The position numbers were made by a program, and so were the translations under genes. From Pannonibacter indicus (GTDB taxonomy: Bacteria > Pseudomonadota > Alphaproteobacteria > Rhizobiales > Stappiaceae), in contig NZ_LIPT01000006.1 in the NCBI RefSeq assembly GCF_001418225.1, positions 62,001 through 126,000 of the forward strand: DNA of 64,000 nt, read 5' to 3'. Below the pieces are notes generated by a model that had not been told where the DNA came from, searched no databases, and worked only from the letters and a program-made list of their open reading frames with translations. Positions 36,592 through 45,961 of this stretch are shown piece by piece. Numbering within the stretch: the stretch's first letter is position 1; each line of letters opens with the position of its first letter.

Positions 36592-37911
36592 ATGGCGACC
36601 GTGGCACAGGCAGCATCGCAGGCAGCATCCGAGGCAAACGACAATCTGACGAAGAGGGACACACCCTTGAAGGATCTTTACGAAATCGGCGAAATCCCGC
36701 CTCTCGGCCATGTGCCGGAGAAGATGTATGCCTGGGCAATCCGGCAAGACCGGCACGGCCCGCCGGAAGAGGCCATGAAGCTGGAAGTGGTGCCGACCTG
36801 GACGCTCGACAGCCACGAGGTTCTGGTTCTCGTCATGGCCGCTGGCGTCAACTACAACGGCATTTGGGCCGCACTTGGCGAGCCCATCTCCGTCTTCGGC
36901 AGCCACAAGAGCGCCTATCACATCGCCGGTTCCGATGCCTCGGGCATTGTCTGGGCCGTCGGCTCCAAGGTGAAGCGCTGGAAGGTGGGCGATGAAGTCG
37001 TCATCCATTGCAATCAGGATGACGGCGACGACGAAGAGTGCAATGGCGGCGACCCGATGTTCTCGCCCACCCAGCGGATCTGGGGCTACGAGACGCCGGA
37101 TGGCTCCTTCGCCCAGTTCGCCCGCGTCCAGTCGCAGCAGCTGATGCCGCGCCCCAAGCACCTGACCTGGGAAGAAGCCGCCTGCTACACGCTGACGCTG
37201 GCGACCGCCTACCGCATGCTGTTCGGCCATGCGCCGCACCAGCTGCGGCCGGGCCAGAACGTGCTGGTCTGGGGCGCCTCGGGCGGCCTTGGCGTCTTCG
37301 GTGTGCAGCTGGCCGCCGCCGCCGGGGCCAATGCCATCGGCGTCATCTCGGACGAGGACAAGCGCGATTACGTCATGTCGCTGGGCGCCAAGGGCGTGAT
37401 CAACCGCAAGGATTTCAACTGCTGGGGCCAGCTGCCCAAGGTCAACTCCCCCGAGTTCAACACCTGGACGCAAGAAGCGCGCAAGTTCGGCAAGGCCATC
37501 TGGGACATCACCGGCAAGGGCAATGACGTGGACATGGTGTTCGAGCATCCGGGCGAGCAGACCTTCCCGGTCTCGGCTCTGGTGGTCAAGCGCGGCGGCA
37601 TGGTCGTGTTTTGTGCGGGCACGACAGGCTTCAACATCACCTTTGACGCCCGTTATGTCTGGATGCGGCAGAAGCGTATCCAGGGCTCGCACTTCGCCCA
37701 TCTGAAGCAGGCATCCGAGGCGAACAAGTTCGTCATCGACCGGCGCATCGATCCGTGCATGTCGGAAGTGTTCGGCTGGCACCAGATCCCCAAGGCCCAC
37801 ACCAAGATGTGGAAGAACCAGCATGCGCCGGGCAACATGGCGGTTCTGGTCAACTCGCCAGTGCCGGGCCTGCGGACCTTCGAAGATGTGCTGGAGGCGG
37901 GCAAGCGCTGA
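36592..37911 (+). CDS. ccr: Crotonyl-CoA carboxylase/reductase
   Basis: Ccr reductively carboxylates crotonyl-CoA to ethylmalonyl-CoA with NADPH and CO2, the defining step of the ethylmalonyl-CoA pathway. The 439-residue protein is an unusual MDR enzyme. The N-terminal PLKDLYEIGEIPPLGHVP, the MAAGVNYNGIWAALGEPIS stretch and WGYETPDGSFAQFARVQ are diagnostic. VLVWGASGGLGVFGVQLA (about residue 225) binds NADPH, and VFEHPGEQTFPVS and FCAGTTGFNITFD follow. ATG 36592 has GGAGGACACC before it. Ecm and Mch of this pathway are also encoded here. Confidence 0.97.
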   Translation: MATVAQAASQAASEANDNLTKRDTPLKDLYEIGEIPPLGHVPEKMYAWAIRQDRHGPPEEAMKLEVVPTWTLDSHEVLVLVMAAGVNYNGIWAALGEPISVFGSHKSAYHIAGSDASGIVWAVGSKVKRWKVGDEVVIHCNQDDGDDEECNGGDPMFSPTQRIWGYETPDGSFAQFARVQSQQLMPRPKHLTWEEAACYTLTLATAYRMLFGHAPHQLRPGQNVLVWGASGGLGVFGVQLAAAAGANAIGVISDEDKRDYVMSLGAKGVINRKDFNCWGQLPKVNSPEFNTWTQEARKFGKAIWDITGKGNDVDMVFEHPGEQTFPVSALVVKRGGMVVFCAGTTGFNITFDARYVWMRQKRIQGSHFAHLKQASEANKFVIDRRIDPCMSEVFGWHQIPKAHTKMWKNQHAPGNMAVLVNSPVPGLRTFEDVLEAGKR

Positions 37912-37952
37912 AAGGGCTTGTCAGTGAGCGGGCGGCCCCCCGGCGGCCCGCA

Positions 37953-38834
37953 TCACGTCATGGCGAACATGCGCACCTGTTTGGAGAAACGCGAATGGCG
38001 CAGGCCGAAGAGGTGGTGCAGGATGCTGTCCACGTCCGCCGGATAGAAGGGCTTGCGCAGGAAAGCACGGGCCCGCACCTTCTCGGCAGCTGAGTCCAGC
38101 GTGTCGTTGTATTCGGTCGACATCAGGATCACATCCGAGCCGCGCGCCAAGGTCGACAGCCGCTCGGCCAGTTCCAGACCCGTCATGTTCGGCATGTTGA
38201 AATCGGTGAAGATCACCCGGTAGGGTTTTTCGCTGACCAGCTTGATGGCGGCCGCGCCGTCCCCGGCTTCGACGATGTTCAATTTGAAGATCGACCGCTC
38301 CAGCACCTTGCGCACGATCTTGCGGACAGTCGTCGAGTCATCCACGATCAGAACGTCAAAGGGCGTGCTGATGGCCTGAAAGACATCGAGGATATGCTTG
38401 ACCTGTGCAGCCGTGAAAGGCTTGGCCAGAAAGTCGTAGGCACCGAAGTTCTTGAGCTTGGACTCTGCCGCCTCATCCAGGCCATCGGACATGGAGACGG
38501 CGAAAGTCTTCGAACCCATGACCTGAATGGCCGCCATGACCTCGACGCCGTTCAGCTGCGGCATGTTGATGTCGAGGAAGGCAATCTGAAATGCGTTCTT
38601 GCTCAGAAGCTCGACCGCTTCCTTTCCATCAGCCGCAGCGGTGATGGCAACGTCATACCCTGAATATTGCAGCGCCCGCTCAATAAACTTGCGCACAGTT
38701 GCACTGTCGTCTGCAACCAGCACCCTGATTGGCTCTTCAGCTGACGATCCCAAAAAGCTGCCCCGCGATTGCCTTGAGTTGTCTTTTTCCGGCCGCTCAT
38801 TCCGGGTGGCGGTCTTGGCGGCAATATGAAACAT
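37953..38834 (-). CDS. Response regulator with two receiver domains and no output domain
   Basis: This 293-residue protein is two CheY-like receivers in tandem. Receiver 1 spans about residues 36-150 with acidic Asp42/Asp43, phosphoacceptor Asp88 (AFLDINMPQLNG) and Lys138 (LAKPF). Receiver 2 spans about 160-280, with Asp165/Asp166, phosphoacceptor Asp211 (FTDFNMPNMTG) and Lys261 (LRKPF). Both have the full catalytic set. The N-terminal 35 residues are charged and unstructured. No DNA-binding or enzymatic domain follows, so it likely works by protein interaction. It has no adjacent kinase and diverges from a CAP lipoprotein gene. Confidence 0.93.
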   Translation of the reverse strand: MFHIAAKTATRNERPEKDNSRQSRGSFLGSSAEEPIRVLVADDSATVRKFIERALQYSGYDVAITAAADGKEAVELLSKNAFQIAFLDINMPQLNGVEVMAAIQVMGSKTFAVSMSDGLDEAAESKLKNFGAYDFLAKPFTAAQVKHILDVFQAISTPFDVLIVDDSTTVRKIVRKVLERSIFKLNIVEAGDGAAAIKLVSEKPYRVIFTDFNMPNMTGLELAERLSTLARGSDVILMSTEYNDTLDSAAEKVRARAFLRKPFYPADVDSILHHLFGLRHSRFSKQVRMFAMT

Positions 38835-39038
38835 GATTTTCTTAATTTTCCAGAAGCATTCGGCGGAACCCCCCTTATTTAGCGAGGCCGATCAGAAAAA
38901 ATTACAGGTACGCAACCTGAAATATATTAAGTGTTGAGCATTCCACGCGCCGTCTATCGCCCGGCGCCGGAATTCCGGCCTAATGTGCGCATACGATTCG
39001 GCGGGTTGCGGGGCGACCGGACAAGAGGCGGCGAAGAC

Positions 39039-39584
39039 ATGCATTTTGATGAGGAAGCCATCGCTTCCAGGCGCGAGATCCTGACAGGTTCCATGATGCT
39101 GGGCGGCGCGCTGCTGCTGGCCGGCTGCCAGAGCAAGACACCAGCTGACGTTCCGCCCTATTACCGGGATCTGGCGCGGGTGAACGCCGTTGTCGATCAG
39201 GCAACGGCCCAGCAGATGATTTCCCAGTACCGGGAGAACAACGGACGCGGCCGCGTCGTGGCGGACCCGGTCCTGATCACCCTTGCCCAGCAGCAGGCAA
39301 GGGTCATCGCAGCGGCGGATGATATCCGCGCCTCGCTCTACCCGCAGAACCAGCTGAAGAACCGGCTGGATGCCATCGGCGAGAGCAAGTCCTATGGCGT
39401 CGAGAACGTCAGCGCCGGTTACCGCACGCTGGCTGAGGCCTTCTCCGGCTGGCGCGAGTCGCCCACCCATAACAAGGTGATGCTGGATGAGCGCGTGACC
39501 CGCATGGGCATTGCCACCGCCTACAGCCCCTCCTCCAAGTACAAGGTGTTCTGGAGCCTCGTGCTCGTCTCGCCCAAGGGCTGA
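39039..39584 (+). CDS. CAP/SCP domain lipoprotein
   Basis: This 181-residue secreted protein has a lipobox, MMLGGALLLAGCQ, so it should be lipidated at the Cys. The mature part is a CAP (CRISP/antigen 5/PR-1) domain: LARVNAVVDQATAQQMISQYRENNG, a GENVSAGY-like SYGVENVSAGYRTLAEAFSG, then W..SP.H...ML as WRESPTHNKVMLDERVTRMG. Bacterial CAP proteins are of unclear function. ATG 39039 is chosen as it precedes the signal sequence closely. It is divergent from the double-receiver gene. Confidence 0.85.
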   Translation: MHFDEEAIASRREILTGSMMLGGALLLAGCQSKTPADVPPYYRDLARVNAVVDQATAQQMISQYRENNGRGRVVADPVLITLAQQQARVIAAADDIRASLYPQNQLKNRLDAIGESKSYGVENVSAGYRTLAEAFSGWRESPTHNKVMLDERVTRMGIATAYSPSSKYKVFWSLVLVSPKG

Positions 39585-39660
39585 CCTCAGGACGGCGCAA
39601 GAACGAAGGGCAGGCGGCGGCTTCCCCTCCCTGCCCTTTCCCGTTCTCTTTCCAGCGGCA

Positions 39661-40332
39661 TCAGCCTTGCGGCGCCGCAATAATCTCGTAGCCGGGGCAG
39701 GTTTCGAACCGCTCGCTCTCCGGGTCCATCACCCGCAACTCGCCGCTGCCGATATCGAACCAGGCGCCGTGAACCTTGAGAGAACCGTCCGTGCAGGCCT
39801 GATCGATGAAAGGGAAGGTGCGCAGGTTCTTCAGCGACTGGCGCACACCGGCATATTCCATCGCCAGCTGCGGGTCATCCAGCCGGTCCACCGGCATGCA
39901 GGCCATGGCGATGGCAGCAGGCTCCAGCAGCTTGATCCAGCGGCCGATGAACTCACCCGTCGCCAGCGGTGCATTGGCATTCTGCCGGAATGCCTGCACG
40001 CCGCCGCATTTGGCATGGCCCATGACAACGATATGCTTCACCTTGAGAACGCGCACGGCATATTCCAGCGCGGCACTGGTTCCGTGCTGGCCTTCGGTCT
40101 GCTCAAAGGGCGGCACCAGATTGGCAACGTTGCGCACCACGAAAAGCTCGCCGGGACCTGCATGGAACACACCTTCCGGCGCGACCCGGCTGTCGCAGCA
40201 GGAAATGACCAGCACCTCGGGCTTCTGGCCATAAATCGCCAGCTGCTCCTGCTGTTCGCGGAAGCGGACATAGCCCTTCTGGAGATAGCGGCCATAACCG
40301 TCGATCAGGTCCTGCGGAAACTCGTTTGCCAT
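39661..40332 (-). CDS. Beta-class carbonic anhydrase
   Basis: This 223-residue enzyme interconverts CO2 and bicarbonate. Zinc ligands are Cys45 in ISCCDSRV (with Asp47-Arg49), His106 and Cys109 in MGHAKCGG. The intervening FVVRNVANLVPP stretch is typical. The start at 40332 (MANEFPQDL) has AAGGAG ten bases upstream; ATG 40341 is only one base from that site and less likely. It is divergent from mesaconyl-CoA hydratase, so a bicarbonate supply role for Ccr and acetyl-CoA carboxylase is possible but inferred. Confidence 0.94.
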   Translation of the reverse strand: MANEFPQDLIDGYGRYLQKGYVRFREQQEQLAIYGQKPEVLVISCCDSRVAPEGVFHAGPGELFVVRNVANLVPPFEQTEGQHGTSAALEYAVRVLKVKHIVVMGHAKCGGVQAFRQNANAPLATGEFIGRWIKLLEPAAIAMACMPVDRLDDPQLAMEYAGVRQSLKNLRTFPFIDQACTDGSLKVHGAWFDIGSGELRVMDPESERFETCPGYEIIAAPQG

Positions 40333-40550
40333 GTCAGTCATGCTCCTTGCCATCCGGCAGGCCCCAGTATGCGGCGCGGAAGGCGGTTATAAAGGCTGGG
40401 GACGCTGCCGCCAACCCCGCGCCTTCCCTGCCCTGCACCTGTCCTCCCTTGCGCCGGCTTGTCCCAAGGCCTTCAACCAAGGTTCCCCTTGCCCCGGAGC
40501 CGGGCAGCGGTCTTAATCATCCGCAGATGCAACGATTTGGGAGGCGGAAC

Positions 40551-41603
40551 GTGAGCAAGACCAGCGCGGGCAATTTCTTCGAGGACTTCCGGATTGGCCA
40601 GGTGATCCGGCATGCAACCCCGCGCACGGTGACCGCTGGTGACGTAGCGCTCTACACCGCCATCTACGGCCCGCGTTTTGCGGTGCAAAGCTCGAATGCC
40701 TTCGCGCAGGAACTGGGCTATCCGGCCGCACCCATCGACGACCTGCTGACCTTCCACATCGTCTTCGGCAAGACGGTGCCGGACATTTCCCTCAATGCCG
40801 TGGCAAACCTCGGCTATGCGGGCGGGCGCTTCCTTGCCCCCGTCTATCCCGGCGACACCCTGTCCGCCGTGTCGGAAGTGATCGGCCTCAAGGAAAACTC
40901 CAACGGCAAGACCGGAGTCGTCTATGTGCGCTCCACCGGCTACAAGTCCGATGGCACCGAGGTTCTGGACTACGTGCGCTGGGTCATGGTCAACAAGCGG
41001 GACCCCGGCAATCCGGCGCCTGCGCCCGTTGTCCCGACTCTGCCCGAGAGCATTGCGCCGGATGCTCTTGGCGATGCCGTGCCGCTGCTCGATACGGCCA
41101 ACTGGGACAATGACCTGGCCGGCAGCCGCTTCCGCTTTGATGACTATGTGCCCGGCGAGCGCATCGACCATGTGGATGGCATGACGGTGGAAGAGGCCGA
41201 GCACCAGCTTGCCACCCGGCTCTACCAGAACACGGCGAAGGTGCACTTCAATCAGCACACGGAAGGCAAGGGCCGGTTCGGCAAGCGGCTGATCTATGGC
41301 GGCCACGTGATCTCACTGGCCCGCGCCCTCTCCTTCAACGGGCTGGGCTCCGCCTTCCACATCGCCGCCATCAACGCCGGCCGCCATGTGGCACCGCTGT
41401 TTGCGGGCGACACGGTCTATGCCTGGTCGGAAGTGATCGATGCGGCAACGATCGAGGGCCGGGAAGACGTGGGCGCGCTGCGCCTGCGGCTCGTCGCCAC
41501 CAGAAACACCCCTTGCGCGGACTTCCCCTATGCCACGGCAGATGGCGTCTATGCGGACAATGTGGTGCTGGACTTCGACTACTGGGCCTTGATGCCGAAG
41601 TGA
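40551..41603 (+). CDS. mch: Mesaconyl-CoA hydratase (beta-methylmalyl-CoA dehydratase)
   Basis: Mch hydrates mesaconyl-C1-CoA to beta-methylmalyl-CoA in the ethylmalonyl-CoA pathway. The 350-residue protein has two MaoC-like hot-dog halves. GNFFEDFRIGQVIRHATPRT, ALYTAIYGPRFAVQSS and GLKENSNGKTGVVYVRSTGY resemble the Rhodobacter enzyme closely. The second half has VHFNQHTEGKGRFGKRLIYG with a hydratase HG-like motif in GGHVISLARAL. GTG 40551 follows GGGAGGCGGAAC and matches the family start. It is convergent with xerD, 12 bases apart. Confidence 0.92.
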   Translation: MSKTSAGNFFEDFRIGQVIRHATPRTVTAGDVALYTAIYGPRFAVQSSNAFAQELGYPAAPIDDLLTFHIVFGKTVPDISLNAVANLGYAGGRFLAPVYPGDTLSAVSEVIGLKENSNGKTGVVYVRSTGYKSDGTEVLDYVRWVMVNKRDPGNPAPAPVVPTLPESIAPDALGDAVPLLDTANWDNDLAGSRFRFDDYVPGERIDHVDGMTVEEAEHQLATRLYQNTAKVHFNQHTEGKGRFGKRLIYGGHVISLARALSFNGLGSAFHIAAINAGRHVAPLFAGDTVYAWSEVIDAATIEGREDVGALRLRLVATRNTPCADFPYATADGVYADNVVLDFDYWALMPK

Positions 41604-41615
41604 CCCGCCAACCCC

Positions 41616-42557
41616 TTACCGCTTCGCCAGCGGATGATGGGTTTCGACGAGGGCCTGCAGGCGCTCGTCGAGGACATGGGTGTAAATCTGCGTTGTGGAA
41701 ATATCCGCATGGCCCAGCAACTGCTGCACAACGCGCAGATCCGCGCCGTTCTGCAAAAGATGCGAAGCGAAGGCATGGCGCAGCACATGCGGCGAGACCT
41801 TCTGCACATCAAGGCCGATAGAGGCGGCGAGCGCCTTCAGGTCGCGGGCAAAGGCCTGACGGGTGAAGTGGCCGCTTTCGCCATAGGAGGGAAACAGCCA
41901 GGGGCTGGCGGTAAAGGCGCCTGCGGCGTTGCGCAGGGCCACATAGTCCTTCATCGCCGCCTGCGCCCTTGAGCTCAGTGGCACGAGCCGCTCCTTGCCG
42001 CCCTTGCCCTTGATTTCGATGAGCCGGGCATCGCGCAGCGCCGCCTTCACCGGCAGGGCCACCAGTTCGGACACACGCAGGCCCGTGGCATAGAGCACTT
42101 CGAGCAGCGTGTAGAGCCGCGCGGCCCTGAGGCGGCGGCTGGCGGCCGTCTGCGCATCCTCGCCATCCCCTGCCTGCACCGCATCGGCAGCGCTGCGCGC
42201 GGCTTCGATCAGCCGGTCCACCTCGTCTTCGGAGAGAACCTTGGGCAGGGACTGGCGCCGCTTCGGCGCCCCTTGTGTGCGCGTCGGATCATCCGTGCGC
42301 ATACCCTCGGCATACAGAAACTTGAAATACTGGCGCAGCGCCGAAAGCCGCCGCGCCTGCGAGGACGGGGCAAAGCCGCGCCCTGCCAGATCGCCGAGAT
42401 AGGCGGAGATATCGTCCTGGCCCGCCAACTGCGGCGCGGTGGAGCCCAGAAAGTCCGAAAAATCCTCCAGATCGCGCCGGTAGCTTTCCAGCGTGTTGAG
42501 CGCCGCGCCGCGCTCGGCCGCGATCATTTCCAGAAAGGCTTCGATGCTGCTGTTCAT
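41616..42557 (-). CDS. xerD: Site-specific tyrosine recombinase XerD
   Basis: XerD with XerC resolves chromosome dimers at dif. The 313-residue protein has the N-terminal SAM-like core-binding fold (residues about 5-90) and catalytic residues Arg161 (ATGLRVSEL), Lys185 ([13 protein letters not shown]), His257 and Arg260 ([14 protein letters not shown]), His283 (LGHADI) and Tyr292 (TQIYTHV). All six are present. ATG 42557 is at the family N terminus. A microprotein gene lies 26 bases upstream on the same strand. XerD next to aroK is standard in Rhizobiales, so this is not a mobile element. Confidence 0.96.
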   Translation of the reverse strand: MNSSIEAFLEMIAAERGAALNTLESYRRDLEDFSDFLGSTAPQLAGQDDISAYLGDLAGRGFAPSSQARRLSALRQYFKFLYAEGMRTDDPTRTQGAPKRRQSLPKVLSEDEVDRLIEAARSAADAVQAGDGEDAQTAASRRLRAARLYTLLEVLYATGLRVSELVALPVKAALRDARLIEIKGKGGKERLVPLSSRAQAAMKDYVALRNAAGAFTASPWLFPSYGESGHFTRQAFARDLKALAASIGLDVQKVSPHVLRHAFASHLLQNGADLRVVQQLLGHADISTTQIYTHVLDERLQALVETHHPLAKR

Positions 42558-42583
42558 GCTGGCTGCACCCTTGTGGCCGCCCG

Positions 42584-42727
42584 TCAGCGGGCAAAGCCAT
42601 CCTTCTGCACCCGCACGGTGATCTCCCGCTCGCTCGGATGGACAAAATTCGCCAGCGAAAAGACGATGCCATAGGCAGCAGCCCCCAGAAGGGCCAGAAC
42701 CAGGATCAGTCGGGTCAAGGTCGGCAC
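42584..42727 (-). CDS. 47-residue single-pass membrane microprotein
   Basis: The reverse strand encodes [20 protein letters not shown], then [15 protein letters not shown] and [12 protein letters not shown]. There is one membrane helix (residues about 5-25), a [11 protein letters not shown] stretch and a short polar tail. GTG 42727 has CTGGGG eight bases upstream; the stop is 26 bases before xerD. Similar small proteins occur between xerD and aroK in other Rhizobiales, as I recall, which supports a real gene. Function is unknown. It is too short for most gene callers. Confidence 0.68.
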   Translation of the reverse strand: MPTLTRLILVLALLGAAAYGIVFSLANFVHPSEREITVRVQKDGFAR

Positions 42728-42870
42728 GGCAAAAACCCCAGAGAACCGGCAAGGAGAATCGGCGGCGGCTCGCCTTTCTTTTTGCGGCAGGCAGGCTCCC
42801 CTAGCAAGCCGCTTGTTTTTTGCCGGAATATGTTAAAAGGCGCTTCATGAACCGTTCAGGGAGGGCCAAG

Positions 42871-43494
42871 GTGAACGCAGCCGCATCGGGCACACAGGTG
42901 AAGGACGCACGTGCGGCCCGGATCGTCACCGCCCTTGGAAACCGCTCCATCGTGCTTGTCGGCATCATGGGCTGCGGCAAATCCAGCGTCGGGCGCCGCC
43001 TTGCCCAACGCCTGGGCCTTGATTTCGTCGATGCCGATACCGAAATCGAGACGGCAGCCAACATGACGATCTCCGAGATTTTCGCCCTGCACGGCGAGCC
43101 GGAATTCCGCCGCGGCGAGGAAAAGGTGATCGCCCGCCTGCTGCAGCAGGGTCCGCAGGTGCTGGCCACCGGCGGCGGCGCTTTCATGAGCGAGGCGACA
43201 CGCAACGCGATCAAGGCAAACGGTGTGTCTGTCTGGCTGAGAGCCGACCTTGCGACAGTGATGGTGAGGGTCCGCAAGCGCCCGACGCGCCCGCTGCTGC
43301 AAAACGCCGATCCGGAAAGCACCATGCGCCAGCTGCTGGAAAAGCGCGAGCCGGTCTATGCCCTGGCGGACACCACCGTCTGGTCCCGGGAAGTGCCGCA
43401 TGAAGTGGTGATGGAAGACGTGATTTCGGCGGTCGAAGGCCATCTGAACCTGCGCACAGGCAGGATGAACAGCGAAGAGGGCCAAAATGGCTGA
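42871..43494 (+). CDS. aroK: Shikimate kinase
   Basis: AroK phosphorylates shikimate with ATP in aromatic amino acid synthesis. The 207-residue protein has Walker A GIMGCGKSSVGRRLA, the shikimate-binding FVDADTEIE and FRRGEEKVI, and TGGGAFM. GTG 42871 is preferred because AGGGAGG lies six bases upstream; the frame is open to ATG 42847 and 42820, but those lack ribosome sites. The C terminus overlaps aroB by eight bases, so they are translationally coupled. It is divergent from the microprotein/xerD pair. Confidence 0.95.
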   Translation: MNAAASGTQVKDARAARIVTALGNRSIVLVGIMGCGKSSVGRRLAQRLGLDFVDADTEIETAANMTISEIFALHGEPEFRRGEEKVIARLLQQGPQVLATGGGAFMSEATRNAIKANGVSVWLRADLATVMVRVRKRPTRPLLQNADPESTMRQLLEKREPVYALADTTVWSREVPHEVVMEDVISAVEGHLNLRTGRMNSEEGQNG

Positions 43495-44623
43495 CAGACT
43501 TGAGACCACGGCAGAGCCGGTCACCGTGCCGGTGGATCTGGGCGAGCGTTCCTATGACATCGTCATCGGCCGCGATGTGCTGACGGGCGCCGGTGCGCGC
43601 ATTGCCACCCTCATGCCGGGTGCAAGGCTCGCCGTCATCACCGACGAAACCGTCGCCCGCACCCATCTGCCCGCGCTGTCGGCCAGCCTGAAGGCCGCAG
43701 GACTGGAACACACGGTCATCACCGTGCCGCCGGGCGAGCAGACCAAATGCTATGCCCAGTTCGAGCGTCTGTGCGACGAGGTTCTGGCTGCACGGCTGGA
43801 GCGCGGCGACGCGGTTCTTGCCTTTGGCGGCGGCGTTGTGGGGGATCTGGCAGGCTTCGTATCGGCTTCCGTGCGCCGGGGCATGACCTTCATCCAGATG
43901 CCGACCACGCTGCTGTCCCAGGTGGATTCCTCCGTCGGCGGCAAGACCGGCATCAACTCCCGCTACGGCAAGAACCTGATCGGCGCCTTCCACCAGCCCG
44001 CCCTGGTGCTGGCCGATACGGCCATTCTCGACACACTTTCGGACCGCGAATTCCGCGCCGGCTATGCCGAAGTGGTGAAATACGGCCTTCTGGGCGATGC
44101 GGACTTCTTCGAATGGCTCGACCTCAACTGGAAGGGCATCTTCGACGGCACCTCCGCCCGTGAGGAAGCGGTGGCGCGCTCCTGCGCCGCCAAGGCAGCC
44201 ATTGTCGGCGCCGACGAGCGGGAAAGCGGCCAGCGGGCGCTGCTGAACCTCGGTCACACCTTCGGCCACGCCCTGGAATCAGCGGTCGAATATGACGGCA
44301 CCCGGCTCGTGCACGGCGAAGGCGTGTCCATCGGCATGATGCTGGCGCATGAATTCTCCGCCCGCCTTGGCCTGCTGCCGCAGGCGGATGTGGAGCGGGT
44401 CGAAGCCCACCTGATCAAGGTGGGGCTGCCCGTCCGCATGCATCAGATCCCCGGCCAGCTGCCGCCGGCCGAAACCCTTCTCGACAGCATCGCCCAGGAC
44501 AAGAAGGTCAGCCGCGGCGCCCTGACTTTCATCCTGACCCGGGGCATCGGCCACGCCTTCGTGGAAAAGGGCGTGGACCCGGCCGCCGTACTCGAATTCC
44601 TGAAGGAGAAACTTCAGCGATGA
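43487..44623 (+). CDS. aroB: 3-Dehydroquinate synthase
   Basis: AroB converts DAHP to 3-dehydroquinate with zinc and NAD+. The 378-residue protein has TVPPGEQTKCYAQFERLCD, AFGGGVVGDLAGFVSA, RRGMTFIQMPTTLLSQVDSS and GGKTGINSRYGKNLIGAFHQ in outline; HTFGHALE supplies zinc ligands. The gene starts inside the aroK end and overlaps the CorC-like gene by four bases (ATGA). This tight three-gene operon is common in the order. Confidence 0.97.
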   Translation: MADRLETTAEPVTVPVDLGERSYDIVIGRDVLTGAGARIATLMPGARLAVITDETVARTHLPALSASLKAAGLEHTVITVPPGEQTKCYAQFERLCDEVLAARLERGDAVLAFGGGVVGDLAGFVSASVRRGMTFIQMPTTLLSQVDSSVGGKTGINSRYGKNLIGAFHQPALVLADTAILDTLSDREFRAGYAEVVKYGLLGDADFFEWLDLNWKGIFDGTSAREEAVARSCAAKAAIVGADERESGQRALLNLGHTFGHALESAVEYDGTRLVHGEGVSIGMMLAHEFSARLGLLPQADVERVEAHLIKVGLPVRMHQIPGQLPPAETLLDSIAQDKKVSRGALTFILTRGIGHAFVEKGVDPAAVLEFLKEKLQR

Positions 44624-45954
44624 ACGACACCACCCTCTGGTTCACCGGCGGCTCCATCCTGTTCCTGCTCGTTCTGTCCGGATTTTTCTCCGGCTCCGAG
44701 ACAGCCCTGACGGCAGCTTCCCGCGCGCGTATGCACCAGATGGAAAAGGCCGGTGACAGCCGCGCCGGCATCGTCGGCAAGCTGATTGCCGCCCGTGAGC
44801 GCCTCATCGGCGCGCTGCTTCTGGGCAACAACATCGTCAACATTCTGGCGTCATCGCTGGCCACCAGCCTGTTCCTCAGCCTTTTCGGCGAGGCGGGCGT
44901 GGCGCTGGCGACGCTGGTGATGACCGTGCTCGTCGTGGTTCTCTCGGAGGTGATGCCCAAGACCTGGGCCATTTCCAACCCGGACCGCTTCGCCCTTGCC
45001 GTTGCCCGGCCGGTGCGGATCATCGTTGCCATCTTCGGCCCGGTCGTCATGGGCATCGAAGTCATCGTCCGGCTGCTGATGCGGGCCATCGGCATCCGGG
45101 TGGACGACAACACTTCGATCCTGTCGCCTCATGAGGAACTGCGCGGCGCCGTGGACCTGCAGCATCTGGAGGGCGGGCTGGTCAAGGCCGACCGCGACCG
45201 TCTGGGCGGGCTGCTGGACCTTGCCGAACTGGAAGTCTCCGACGTCATGGTCCACCGCACCAACATGATGGCGCTCAATGTGGATGACGATGTCTCCCGG
45301 ATCGTCGATGCTGCCCTCGCCGCACCCTACACCCGCATGCCGCTTTGGCGCGGGGAGAGCGACAATTTCGTCGGCGTGCTGCATGCCAAGGATCTGCTGC
45401 GCGCGCTGAAGGCGGCTGATGGTGACTTCGGCAAGCTGGACATTATGAAAATCGCCACGCCGCCCTGGTTTGTGCCCGACACCACAAACCTGCAGGACCA
45501 GCTCAACGCCTTCCTCAAGCGAAAGTCCCATCTGGCCTTCGTCATCGATGAATATGGCGAGGTCATGGGCATCGTAACGCTGGAAGACATTCTGGAAGAG
45601 ATCGTCGGCGAGATTGCGGACGAGCATGACGTGGAACTGAGCGGCGTGCGCCCGCAGGCGGACGGCTCGGTCATCGTCGACGGATCGGTGACGATCCGCG
45701 ACCTCAACCGCGCCAATGATTGGGCTCTGCCGGATGACGAGGCGACAACCATCGCCGGGCTTGTCATCCATGAGGCGCGGATGATCCCCGAGGAGCGTCA
45801 GATCTTCACCTTCCACGGCTTCCGCTTCACCGTGCTGCGGCGGGAGAAGAACCGCATCACCCGGCTGCGCGTCATGCCGCTGTCGGCCAAGGACCAGCGC
45901 CCTGCGCCGCAGAAGCGCGAGACAAAGGCGGCCTCCGGCAGCGCTTCGGGCTGA
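44620..45954 (+). CDS. HlyC/CorC family transporter-like protein (CNNM and CBS domains)
   Basis: This 444-residue protein has an N-terminal CNNM/DUF21 membrane domain (about four helices; LSGFFSGSETALTAASRARM is typical), then two CBS domains around residues 200-330 (DVMVHRTNMMAL and FVIDEYGEVMGIVTLEDI), and a C-terminal CorC-HlyC domain. Related proteins affect Mg2+ or Co2+ efflux. It overlaps aroB by four bases. The specific ion is unknown. Confidence 0.94.
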   Translation: MNDTTLWFTGGSILFLLVLSGFFSGSETALTAASRARMHQMEKAGDSRAGIVGKLIAARERLIGALLLGNNIVNILASSLATSLFLSLFGEAGVALATLVMTVLVVVLSEVMPKTWAISNPDRFALAVARPVRIIVAIFGPVVMGIEVIVRLLMRAIGIRVDDNTSILSPHEELRGAVDLQHLEGGLVKADRDRLGGLLDLAELEVSDVMVHRTNMMALNVDDDVSRIVDAALAAPYTRMPLWRGESDNFVGVLHAKDLLRALKAADGDFGKLDIMKIATPPWFVPDTTNLQDQLNAFLKRKSHLAFVIDEYGEVMGIVTLEDILEEIVGEIADEHDVELSGVRPQADGSVIVDGSVTIRDLNRANDWALPDDEATTIAGLVIHEARMIPEERQIFTFHGFRFTVLRREKNRITRLRVMPLSAKDQRPAPQKRETKAASGSASG

Positions 45955-45961
45955 ATGCAGG

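Noticed and set aside
37912-37952. GC-rich hairpin between ccr and the double receiver gene
   Set aside because: Only a six-base stem (GCGGGC with GCCCGC) with a long loop and no T-run; too weak to call a terminator.
41616-42557. Tyrosine recombinase as evidence of an integrative element
   Set aside because: It is XerD in its conserved position beside aroK. No attachment site, excisionase or cargo was found.
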